A stretch of DNA of 22,465 nt from assembly GCA_001275005.1 (NCBI GenBank), contig JWZX01003059.1, forward strand, positions 1 through 22,465, given 5' to 3'. The notes below the pieces were generated by a model, which made no database searches, was not told the DNA's origin, and saw only the letters and a program-made list of their open reading frames with translations. This stretch comes from Chrysochromulina tobinii (taxonomy: Eukaryota > Haptophyta > Prymnesiales > Chrysochromulinaceae). The stretch's first letter is position 1; each line of letters begins with the position of its first letter. Positions 15,684 through 22,465 of the stretch are shown in pieces. The position numbers and the translations under genes are program-made.

Positions 15684-17604
15684 TTAATGGGTGCATTCGT
15701 AGCCTGCGATCGCCGACACCTGGAGGTTCACGTCGCCCTCGACGCCCTCCGCCCAGATGGACATGGTCTTCATGTCGGCAAGCGTCTTTGCGTCGGGACA
15801 GTAGCTGGGATTCTCCTGGCACGTGTGGATCGGATTGCCGGTCGAGTCGTCCCAGAACTGCACGGGACGAACGGAGCGAGGCACCAGTGAGAGGCGGCGG
15901 GCCGAAGGCAATGCGTGCGGCGGTAGGATGGCATCGGCATACGTCGGTGAAGTTATTGAAGGGCACGTACACCGAGCCCATCGTGTTCAACGGCGGGTGG
16001 AAGTCGGCCTTGTAGCTACGAAGACGAGGAGACTCGCAAGGAACTCGCACCCATACAAGGTGATCGCTTGCCCGGATTTTAGATAATCCGAGGCAGTGTT
16101 GGCAGCGCACCATAGCAGGCTCAAAAACTGCGTGCAGAGGAGGGAGACCATGAGCCCCATGCCACCAGCCGAGGTCATCTTCCAAGGATGGGCCTCGAGG
16201 AAGCCCGAGAGTCCGCCCGCGACGAGCTGTAGTCCCAACTGCACCGACAGGTAGTGGACACCTCGACCGCCCTTGGCTTCGTCCAGCCACATGGGCCCGC
16301 GCTCCAAGGCATCGCCCGGCCGTTCGTGAGTCTCACAGCAATTGAACCCCATGATCGAGATCTTCTTCTTGTAATACTCGGCGTCCGTCATGTGTTCTCT
16401 GTCACCCGAACCGTAGCCAAACAGGTACATGATGCGTGTCAGCCAAAAGAAGGCGTGTTTGAGGGCACGCTCGGTGCGCGCGGGCTCCTGCTTGTCCTCC
16501 TCGGGCACGCGAAACTCGCCCTTGACGCGATTGCGCCCCTTGAAACCGACCTTCATCATCAATCCAAACAGGGGGTCGTCGCAGTCCTTGGGCGTCTCGG
16601 GCGGATCCGCGTCAGTCCAGATCATGGACATGTGCAGCCGCCGCAACTTCTCGAGCCGCCAGACCTGATGTAGGTACCAGAGCATGGTGAAGATGAAGAC
16701 AACCCAAGCGAGGATGTAGTGCCATTGTTCCTCTTCACTGAAAGAATACTCAACACCAATCTGTGCGCCAATGACAGCGGTCGAGACGTTGATGAGTGCC
16801 GCCGCGAAGGTGACACCAAGAATGTTTTGCACGTTGGGCACTCGGAGCATTGCCGGCAGCCTCCGGAATTTAGGGGGCTTGGGCTGCGGCTTGGGTTTCG
16901 ATGATGCGGCCGGCGGCAATGTTGTCGGCGCGGACTTTGCATCCTCGTGAACAGCCGCGAGAGCAGCTGCGCGATCTCGTCGGAGTGCTCGCCTTCCGAG
17001 AGGAGCCTGTTTCGGTGGTGGCATGGGCACGTTGGGAGGGGCCTCCCCCATCGTCGACAGCGATGGCATGGGCACGTTGGGAGGGGTCTCCCCCATCGTC
17101 GACAGCGATGGCATGGGCACGCTGGGAGGGGTCTCCCCCATCGTTGACAGCGATGGCATGGGCACGTTGGGAAGTGCCTCTCCCATCGTTGACACCTGAA
17201 GCAAAAAACTTGCCACCGATCGGATGAGCATTTCCGAAGCTTATCCGGAAGCCCGAGTACGGGATCGTGCTCTTGGACGTGATCTTGAGACCCTCGCATC
17301 CGCTGACGTCCACCCACGGCGCCTTGTCGGAGTTGACCGCGGTGATGAAGCCGGGCGCTTGAAGGCTCGGCACGATGGCACACTTGCCGGTGAAGTTGAG
17401 GACTTCATTCTGCACGACAACCGTCGAGTAGGACTGACCGCCCATGACCGGGTCATTGTTCGGCTTCCATGTGTGCGTCAACTTGGGATCGGATCCCTTG
17501 AAATCCACGAGCGGAACCTCGAAGCCGGCGTTCGCAAAGAAGGCGAGCGAAAGGACGTGCATGAGAAAGGAAGGTGCTCGGAAAGATCCTCTTATAATCC
17601 TCAT
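15684..17604 (-). CDS. Secreted CIA30-domain protein, interrupted after the first exon
   Basis: The CIA30 fold (family of the complex I assembly factor NDUFAF1) is read in three blocks: 17604 to about 17196, 16015-15943 and 15857-15684. Block 1 has a probable signal peptide (MRIIRGSFRAPSFLMHVLSL start, or the inner ATG at 17562) and the family signature NNDPVMGGQS, then GFRISFGNAHPIGGKFFASG. Block 2 is YKADFHPPLNTMGSVYVPFN to NNFTD. Block 3 is FWDDSTGNPIHTC, CPDAKTLADMKTMSIWAEGV, GDVNLQVSAI. The block 2/3 junction is a clean phase 0 GT-AG intron. The 1/2 junction is unresolved: FASG should run into YKADF, which needs GG|C. The GT at 17195 with the TAG acceptor at 16016 is one base out of frame. 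The 1.2 kb between them holds another ORF. A secretory signal argues against a mitochondrial assembly role. Confidence 0.65.
15858..15942 (-). other. Intron between CIA30 blocks 2 and 3
   Basis: An 85-base GT-AG intron, donor GAC|GTATGC, acceptor CCCGTGCAG|T, phase 0. Removal joins NNFTD to FWDDSTG, as in algal CIA30 proteins. Confidence 0.8.
15987..17186 (-). CDS. Multi-pass membrane protein ORF nested inside the CIA30 gene, same strand
   Basis: 399 residues from the ATG at 17186 (the frame is open to an ATG at 17231). I do not recognise the family. The first 55 or so residues are a repeat (STMGETPPNVPMPSL x4). A basic Pro-rich stretch follows (KPKPQPKPPKFRR), then hydrophobic segments at about 121-145 (ILGVTFAAALINVSTAVIGA), 156-175 (HYILAWVVFIFTMLWYLHQV), 311-330, 341-361 and 373-392. 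A hydrophilic loop with Cys (FNCCETHE) sits between the second and third. Composition and continuous length look truly coding. It lies between blocks 1 and 2 of the CIA30 gene, and its last 10 codons, with the TGA at 15987-15989, overlap CIA30 block 2 in another frame. It may be a nested gene, an alternative product of the same transcript, or an insertion. Confidence 0.55.
   Translation of the reverse strand: MGEALPNVPMPSLSTMGETPPSVPMPSLSTMGETPPNVPMPSLSTMGEAPPNVPMPPPKQAPLGRRALRRDRAAALAAVHEDAKSAPTTLPPAASSKPKPQPKPPKFRRLPAMLRVPNVQNILGVTFAAALINVSTAVIGAQIGVEYSFSEEEQWHYILAWVVFIFTMLWYLHQVWRLEKLRRLHMSMIWTDADPPETPKDCDDPLFGLMMKVGFKGRNRVKGEFRVPEEDKQEPARTERALKHAFFWLTRIMYLFGYGSGDREHMTDAEYYKKKISIMGFNCCETHERPGDALERGPMWLDEAKGGRGVHYLSVQLGLQLVAGGLSGFLEAHPWKMTSAGGMGLMVSLLCTQFLSLLWCAANTASDYLKSGQAITLYGCEFLASLLVFVATRPTSTRR
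17020..17199 (-). repeat. 45-bp tandem repeat x4
   Basis: Units at 17020-17064, 17065-17109, 17110-17154 and 17155-17199. The last is more diverged and runs into the CIA30 block 1 boundary. On the minus strand the nested ORF reads them as 15-residue units (STMGETPPNVPMPSL). The CIA30 frame and the third frame are also free of stops across the array. Confidence 0.9.
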
Positions 17605-18132
17605 CTCGGCCTTCCCGCGGCTTCCCCGCTTCCTTCTTTTCCGTTACCGGGTACATCGCTTTCTGCATTCACACGAGTCTCTTCAGCTCCCCTCCTGTTT
17701 CGAATCCTTTGACACCGGAAGTCGTGCGACTCCACGTTCCGCGTTGTCCCTCAGCCACACTTATCACTTTCCGATCAAAAAGTGGGACATAGGGACTTTC
17801 CGACGACGTCGACGATTACCTCAACGAACCCCAAATCCAGGGGCTGAGAGCAGCCCCTTGCCCAAATCTATCCCACTGGAGGCCCACGCCCCTCCTCAAC
17901 ACATAATCACCAAGATTCCGAGTTCTGGTGTAGACCCGAGTAAATTCCTACATTGTACAATTGTTTATCCGAATGGCGTCTCACCAAAAAAGTCATCGTA
18001 GACAGCGTCTCGCGAATGACTCATCTCTTCTAGGACAGCCAAGTTCACACTCCCGCGAGAGTGTGACGTGTGAAGATGAAACTCTCGGTTGCGGACTCAC
18101 CCGCGATCACAGGTAAACGCGAGAATTTACAA
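17605..18132. promoter_or_regulatory. Divergent promoter region, CIA30 and FABP-like genes
   Basis: 528 bases between two divergent starts. It is less GC-rich than its surroundings and pyrimidine-rich at 17610-17700. The plus strand is open over part of it (to 18001), but the composition (Pro/Ser/Arg, no motif) does not look like protein. A 7-bp-stem hairpin (CACACTC / GAGTGTG, 6-base loop) lies at 18046-18065, about 68 bases before the FABP start, and is probably in its leader. Confidence 0.4.
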
Positions 18133-18780
18133 ATGGGCGTTCACGCGGCGGCGTTGGCGCTCGTCGTCGCGGCGGCGCACGGCCGGGTCAAAGAGCCAAC
18201 GTCAGCCACGGCGCCGCTGTCCGATCGCGTGCAGAAGGTGCGCGACGAGCTCAAGGCCGTCGCGGACCGCGTGCTCCATCGCAGCACCTCAAAGGGTGAG
18301 ACTGCTCAGCCTGCATTTGCGGGCTCGTGGAAGACGGCAAGCACAGAAGGTATGGACGGGTACCTCGATCGTGCAATGGGTGTGGGCTACTTGAAGCGCA
18401 AGATTGCGTGCAAAGCCACCCAGAAGCAGCGGCTGTGGCAGGAGGGCTCTGTCGTGCACCTTGAGATGACGGACAAGCGCGGCACGGCCAGGTTCAAAAT
18501 ACGACCGGACGGCAAGACTTACGCCGGCAAAGGCTTCATGAAGCTGCCCATGAAGCAGCGAGCGCGATGGGACAAGGGCGGCGTCCTCGTCATCGACGAA
18601 TATTATTTCCAGCACTTTGGAGGCGCGGAGCACGGACAGCCAGCTTCGGGCGACGAGTGCCCCGTCATCCGATCCTACCGTTTTGTGGACAAGGGAGGGC
18701 GGATGGTCGTCCAGCTGGAGCGCCGGCTGCTCGATGGCGAAATGGTAGGTATGAAGACATATTACACGCGGGTGTCATGA
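18133..18780 (+). CDS. Fatty-acid-binding-protein-like calycin with signal peptide
   Basis: 215 residues from the ATG at 18133, chosen because it gives a classical signal peptide (MGVHAAALALVVAAAHG). An ATG at 18076 in frame would bury it. After a 45-residue helical linker, residues about 62-214 follow the intracellular lipid-binding protein pattern: FAGSWKTASTEGMDGYLDRA, GVGYLKRKIACKA (like GVGFATRKVAGMAKP), VVHLEMTD, KGGVLVIDEYYF, and the last strands MVVQLERRLL, DGEMVGMKTYYTRV. The family forms a ten-stranded barrel that binds fatty acids or retinoids. The Arg-x-Tyr that binds the ligand carboxylate near the end is altered here. A loop insertion (HFGGAEHGQPASGDECP, 161-177) contains one Cys. 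A secreted form is unusual, since most family members are cytosolic. Ligand unknown. Confidence 0.68.
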   Translation: MGVHAAALALVVAAAHGRVKEPTSATAPLSDRVQKVRDELKAVADRVLHRSTSKGETAQPAFAGSWKTASTEGMDGYLDRAMGVGYLKRKIACKATQKQRLWQEGSVVHLEMTDKRGTARFKIRPDGKTYAGKGFMKLPMKQRARWDKGGVLVIDEYYFQHFGGAEHGQPASGDECPVIRSYRFVDKGGRMVVQLERRLLDGEMVGMKTYYTRVS

Positions 18781-19193
18781 CGATTAAGTTCATGCAGAAC
18801 TGGCCTCCGGTACGTGAGCGGCGTGGGCTGCGCCGGTGCGGCCGGTCTGGGCGCGTGCGTTTCGCCGATAATTGCGACTTACACGCGCATTATTACGTGA
18901 CCATACGCGCGACCGGACGAAGAGGTGATGGCCTGAGAGGTGCCACGAGCAGATCTTAAGATTAGTTTACCTACGTAGCTTCTAAGTTGGTATGATCCTC
19001 GTACCGCCCGGCCGGGTTCCGCGTTGGCGTTGCGGCGCGGGTCCGGCCGTTCTTCGCTCCGCTCCAGGTCCGGTCGTCCCGATGGATCCCGAAGTCCCGT
19101 CCGGTTCAGCGTCTGCGCGTCCGGCCCACGCCGAATGCATCGCTAGTGTTAGGTTGGACCATCGCGTATGTCGTGCCCCGTTCGGCACGTTTG
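18781..19193. other. Intergenic between convergent genes
   Basis: It holds the 3' ends of the FABP-like gene (+) and the repeat-protein gene (-). Nothing else was recognised apart from a GC-rich stretch at 19005-19080 with short repeats of TCCGG/GGTCCGG. Confidence 0.4.
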
Positions 19194-20828
19194 CTATACA
19201 CCGGTGCCGCTCGGTTTATCGGCGCGCAACCGAGACGCCGATCGCTGTCCCCGATTCATTTGAGCAGAACTGCCCGGCGTGCTGCGTGGTGCAGAGCTGT
19301 GCGGCTTATGCAGCTTGCCGTTCTTCCGAGGGTGCTTGCGATAGTTCTGAGCCGGATGTGCCTGGGCTCGTGACGGTGGGCGCAATGGCAATGCCGAAGC
19401 TCGAGCCCTGTCTGATGGCGACGGAGGTTGCTGCGCCGGATGCGACGTCGCCGCCGGCGCTTGCTGCCGAGAGAGCAAGCTGGGGATGTGCAATGCAGCT
19501 GCATGCAATGCTCGAGGGGAGCCTTGCCTAATTCGATCGTCAGCGAGTGCCTTTCCTGCAGTGCTGTCCGATGTTGGCGTCTGCCGGTCGCAGTGAAAGG
19601 CGGCGGGCACATTCGTCGGACCAGGCGTAATCGAGGCAGCGAGGTGCGCCGCGTACTCCACATGATGCACTGCGATCAACCAGCTCGATTTGGCCTCGAA
19701 CAGGCTCAGTTGAGAGTGGGACGCCGCATTGTGGTGGGCAGCAAGCATGCGGCGTAGCACATGATCCTCATCTTGCATCCGAAGCAGCTGCCGCTCGCGC
19801 TCGCGAAGCACTGCGTGGCGAATCCTCTCCGCGCAGGAAAGGACCACCTCCACAGAGGGCAGCCCTCCCGGACGTAAGCTCAGAGCCACTGCATCCAGCC
19901 ACAGTGTCGTGGAGAGCGCGAGAAGCGGGTTGAGCGCCGAGTTGGGCGCCGAGGGCGAGCATCCTGTTGAACCTGTTGGATCGAGCCCATCGAGCAGGTC
20001 GGCCGTCTCGTACACTCCCGCCCTCGCCAACCCTCGCATCACAGCTGCCACGCTCGAAGAACCGCGCGCGTGCATCAAAGCATGGACTGCGCTGCAGTCC
20101 TCCTCGCCGTGTTGCGCGGTCAACGCCAAGCTCACAGTCGGCCGCATCGAATCAGCCGCCTCGTACGCTGCTGCACGCGCCAGTCCGCGCAGCACAGCAT
20201 CTAATGAAATGGCATCCCGTGCAGACGAGTGCATCAATGCATGGACTGCGCTGCAGTCCTCCTCGCCGTGTTGCGCGGTCAACGCCAAGCTCACAGTCGG
20301 CCGCATCGAATCAGCCGCCTCGTATGCTGCTGCACGCGCAAGACCGCGCAGCACCGCAAGCTCGCTTGGCAAGCTACGCGCGTGCAATTGAGAGTGGACG
20401 GCACTGCAGTCCTCCTCGCCACTTATCGCGATTTGTGCCAGTCGAACGGTCGGCTGCAAACGATCTGCTGCTTCGTACGCAGCTGCACGCGCCAGTCCGC
20501 GCTGCACAGCATCAAATGACATGGCATCCCGTGCAGACGAGTGCATCAATGCATGAACTGCGCTGCAGTCCTCCTCGCCACTTATCGCGATATGTGCCAG
20601 TCGAACGGTCGGCCGCAAACGATCCGCTGCTTCGTACGCAGCTGCACGAGCCAGTCCGCGCTGCAAGGCAGCAGATACTTCCGATTCCTGCACCCTCGCA
20701 TGCATCAGGGCGTTGGCAGCGCTGCAGTCGAGCTCTCCTGGCCATGGCCACGCTGCAGTGGCTAACCTGACTCCACCTGGCCAGCCTGACTCCAGCAGGA
20801 GCCGTACTCCTGGCTCCAGAGGCTCCAT
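19194..20828 (-). CDS. Unrecognised protein with five tandem ~53-residue helical repeats
   Basis: 544 residues from the ATG at 20828 to the stop at 19194. I do not recognise the family. After 30 residues come five tandem units (about 31-83, 84-136, 137-187, 188-240, 241-285) of 53, 53, 51, 53 and about 45 residues. Each is built on GEEDCSAVHALMH, a variable 8-10 residues, then RGLARAAAYEAAD and RPTVxLAxxA. The pattern suggests two or three helices per unit, and the invariant Cys, His and Tyr are notable. Residues about 285-400 look like an ordinary helical domain (CAERIRHAVLRERERQLLRM, DEDHVLRRMLAAHHN). The last 130 or so are disordered, Pro/Ser/Arg-rich and basic, and may not all be real coding. 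There is no signal peptide or membrane segment. It shares a 155-bp divergent promoter with the RSL1D1-like gene. Confidence 0.6.
   Translation of the reverse strand: MEPLEPGVRLLLESGWPGGVRLATAAWPWPGELDCSAANALMHARVQESEVSAALQRGLARAAAYEAADRLRPTVRLAHIAISGEEDCSAVHALMHSSARDAMSFDAVQRGLARAAAYEAADRLQPTVRLAQIAISGEEDCSAVHSQLHARSLPSELAVLRGLARAAAYEAADSMRPTVSLALTAQHGEEDCSAVHALMHSSARDAISLDAVLRGLARAAAYEAADSMRPTVSLALTAQHGEEDCSAVHALMHARGSSSVAAVMRGLARAGVYETADLLDGLDPTGSTGCSPSAPNSALNPLLALSTTLWLDAVALSLRPGGLPSVEVVLSCAERIRHAVLRERERQLLRMQDEDHVLRRMLAAHHNAASHSQLSLFEAKSSWLIAVHHVEYAAHLAASITPGPTNVPAAFHCDRQTPTSDSTAGKALADDRIRQGSPRALHAAALHIPSLLSRQQAPAATSHPAQQPPSPSDRARASALPLRPPSRAQAHPAQNYRKHPRKNGKLHKPHSSAPRSTPGSSAQMNRGQRSASRLRADKPSGTGV
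19974..20738 (-). repeat. Five-unit coding repeat array, 153-159-bp period
   Basis: The landmark CTGCAG recurs at 20092, 20251, 20404, 20563 and 20722, giving spacings of 159, 153, 159 and 159 bases, all divisible by three. Neighbouring units share long identical stretches, and units 2 and 4 share a variant (SSARDA) that units 3 and 5 lack, so duplication probably took place in blocks of two. Confidence 0.9.
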
Positions 20829-20983
20829 TTTGACAGAAACTTGGGTTTCATGTAACGTTTTACCTGATGTCTAAATCGATGCGCCGAGGTTGCTTGATCC
20901 AGCTGTTGCACTTGAACAGAAAAGAATCATACGAAAAGCCGCGTGTGTCCACGTCGCTCAGTGAAGTCGCATCCGTCCGCGCG
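20829..20983. promoter_or_regulatory. Divergent promoter region, repeat protein and RSL1D1-like
   Basis: 155 bases between two divergent start codons. The plus-strand frame is open from an ATG at 20867, so part of it may be coding if that upstream start is used. The promoter role is inferred from orientation alone. Confidence 0.4.
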
Positions 20984-22000
20984 ATGGAGAACGGCAAGCG
21001 AAAGCGTAAGGCTGAGACCGCCGCCGAGAGGGCCCCGGCCGAATCCAGCACCGTCGCGCTCAAGAAGCCGAAAGTGGTTGCGGCCGAATCCAGCACCGTC
21101 GCGCTCAAGAAGCCGAAAGTGGTTGCGGCCGAATCCAGCACCGTCGCGCTCAAGAAGCCCAAAGTGGTTGCGGCCGAATCCAGCGCCGTCGTGCTAAAGA
21201 AGCCCAAGGTCAACGATGCTCCCATGAGGGAGGTCAGACCGGCCGTGCTAGAGTTGGCGCAGGTGCAGAAGACGGCACTCGACGTCCCACAGGTCGATCG
21301 GGCGGTGCGTGCGCTGCTCTCACACGTCCAGCGCGAGCGTGGGACGGCGAAGACATCCCTGCTCGATGGCCTGGATGTTGAGCCGCCCGTGCACGTGCTC
21401 CTCTCCACCAAGACGATGCCCAAGGCGATCGGCAAGGCCAAAGCGTCGAAGCCCGTTCCACTCGGCCTGCCGCACCCGTACATGTCACTCGAAACGGCGG
21501 AGATCTGCCTCATCACCAAGGACCCGCAGCGTGAGTACAAGGACAAGCTCGCCGCGCTCGGTGTGCGCGCCAAGGTGATCGGTGTGTCGAAGCTCAAGAA
21601 GAAGCACAAGGAGTATGAGGCCAAGCGCGCCCTGTTACGCGCGTACGAGGTCTTCCTCGCCGACGCGCGCGTGCTGCCGATGCTGCCGCCGCTGCTTGGC
21701 AAGGGCTTCTTCGTGAAGCGCAAGCTGCCCGTGGCCGTCGACCTCACCAAGAAAGATCTCCGCGGCGAGCTCGAAAAGGGTGTCTGCAGCGCGCTGTACC
21801 GGCATGGCGCGGGCACGAGCAACTCAATGCAGGTCGGCACGTGCGTGCAGACGCCGGCGCAGCTGGTCGAGAATGTCGTCGCTGCCGTCGAGCAGGCCGT
21901 GCGCCTCATACCGGGAAAGTGGTCCAATGTCCAATCGCTCAGCCTGCGCACGACCAATTCGGTCGCGCTGCCATTCTACAACTCAATGCCGCATGAGTAG
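20984..22000 (+). CDS. RSL1D1: Ribosomal L1 domain-containing protein, RSL1D1/Utp30-like
   Basis: 338 residues from the ATG at 20984 (MENGKRKRKAE, a lysine-rich nucleolar-type start). An in-frame ATG at 20867 would add 39 residues. Residues 17-75 are four copies of a 15-residue unit around SSTVALKKPKVVAAE. About 104-335 form the ribosomal L1-like fold typical of RSL1D1, Utp30 and Cic1: VHVLLSTKTMPKA, KPVPLGLPHPY, ICLITKDPQREYKDKL, KVIGVSKLKKKHKEYEAKR, FLADARVLPMLPPLLGKGFF, NVVAAVEQAVRLIPGKWSNV, SLSLRTTNSVALPFYNS. These proteins act in the nucleolus in pre-rRNA processing and 40S/60S assembly. The last block is well conserved, so the C-terminus is complete. Confidence 0.88.
   Translation: MENGKRKRKAETAAERAPAESSTVALKKPKVVAAESSTVALKKPKVVAAESSTVALKKPKVVAAESSAVVLKKPKVNDAPMREVRPAVLELAQVQKTALDVPQVDRAVRALLSHVQRERGTAKTSLLDGLDVEPPVHVLLSTKTMPKAIGKAKASKPVPLGLPHPYMSLETAEICLITKDPQREYKDKLAALGVRAKVIGVSKLKKKHKEYEAKRALLRAYEVFLADARVLPMLPPLLGKGFFVKRKLPVAVDLTKKDLRGELEKGVCSALYRHGAGTSNSMQVGTCVQTPAQLVENVVAAVEQAVRLIPGKWSNVQSLSLRTTNSVALPFYNSMPHE
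21038..21217 (+). repeat. In-frame 45-bp tandem repeat x4 in RSL1D1-like gene
   Basis: Units at 21038-21082, 21083-21127, 21128-21172 and 21173-21217. The first two are identical and the third differs by one base; the fourth has several changes. Each codes a Lys-Lys-Pro-Lys motif that could serve as repeated basic nucleolar-targeting patches. Confidence 0.95.
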
Positions 22001-22465
22001 CTCGATTTTCACCCTTTGGCTGGCACCTTTGTTGGGCCGGCTTGCGGATGATCTTGATTTTGAGAGGCATGATGATTGTTGTGAGTAGTTATGTGAGCAT
22101 CCCGCGGCCAGAGTGAACTCTTTGTTTCGGCTGTGTGTGTGGAAAGAGAGATGAAAGAGACTTTGAGCCTCTATCTGTTTTTGGAGACTGTGAAAACTGC
22201 AATCAATCGTACCGGTCCACCGGGATCCGCGGGTAACAGAAGCAACGTCGTCGTCGTGGCGCTGACCGCTGTGGGCCGGGCGGCCGGGCGTACGCAGAGG
22301 GCCAGGCTTGTTAGAAAGAAACCACACCGGTCTCTAGCTAAAGCAACGGGTCAAGCTATGCCAAGCTCTCCAAATATGGGCGAGCGGGAATGGAGAGGGC
22401 CACGGGGCGAGCAGGTGACAGACGCACGCATGGCCACGTCACAGCACATCATGTGCGGCGAATGT
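22001..22465. other. Downstream flank, no gene recognised
   Basis: It follows the RSL1D1-like stop. The first 200 bases are less GC-rich and probably hold the 3' UTR. I see no ORF with protein-like composition, no tRNA and no repeat. Confidence 0.4.

Noticed and set aside
16016-16056. A 41-base intron (GTATGG...GTAG) splicing the nested membrane protein into CIA30 block 2
   Set aside because: The phase fits and would give AITFYKADF, but 41 bases is much shorter than the other introns (73-275), and it would leave CIA30 block 1 without a partner. Kept only as an alternative to test by cDNA.
17444-18001. Plus-strand ORF between the CIA30 and FABP-like genes
   Set aside because: The first part shadows CIA30 block 1, and the rest is Pro/Ser/Arg-rich leader or promoter sequence without motifs.

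Overview
The window looks like nuclear DNA from a GC-rich unicellular eukaryote, most likely a microalga. The sequence shows eukaryote-only protein families (signal peptidase complex subunit 2, RSL1D1-type ribosome biogenesis protein, EF-hand and FN3 proteins, signal peptides), genes on both strands with no operon logic, and short GT-AG introns that can be placed by reading frame. The donors of the four introns I could place are GTACGT, GTACGC, GTACGT and GTATGC. A haptophyte-like alga fits the GC content, the microsatellites and the secreted CIA30 protein, but this is inference and I cannot name a species.

Layout, left to right. 2-427 (+) is the 3' end of a mitochondrial intermediate peptidase-like M3 metallopeptidase. 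696-1370 (+) is signal peptidase complex subunit 2. 1809-3820 (+) is a two-exon gene joining a METTL13-like methyltransferase fold, a 2-oxoglutarate/Fe(II) oxygenase and a treble-clef zinc finger; its intron is mostly a minisatellite. 3821-4749 has no gene I can support. 4750-7223 (-) is a three-exon gene joining a ZIP-family metal transporter to an NHLRC3-like beta-propeller. 7487-9229 (+) is a methionine-R-sulfoxide reductase B with a predicted acylated N-terminus and a long formin-like proline-rich region. 10019-13225 (+) is a large TPR, FN3 and EF-hand protein. 13970-15406 (-) is a second 2OG/Fe(II) oxygenase with a repeat-bearing C-terminal tail. 15684-17604 (-) is a secreted CIA30-domain gene whose first two coding blocks are separated by about 1.2 kb holding an intact multi-pass membrane protein ORF on the same strand. 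18133-18780 (+) is a fatty-acid-binding-protein-like calycin with a signal peptide. 19194-20828 (-) is an unrecognised protein with five tandem units of about 53 residues. 20984-22000 (+) is an RSL1D1/Utp30-type ribosomal L1-domain protein.

The genes are functionally unrelated, as usual for a nuclear locus. What stands out is architectural novelty: three unusual domain fusions, a same-strand nested gene, an intron assembled from copies of its own gene's exon and intron, and many minisatellites. The coding minisatellites all have periods divisible by three, while several non-coding ones do not.
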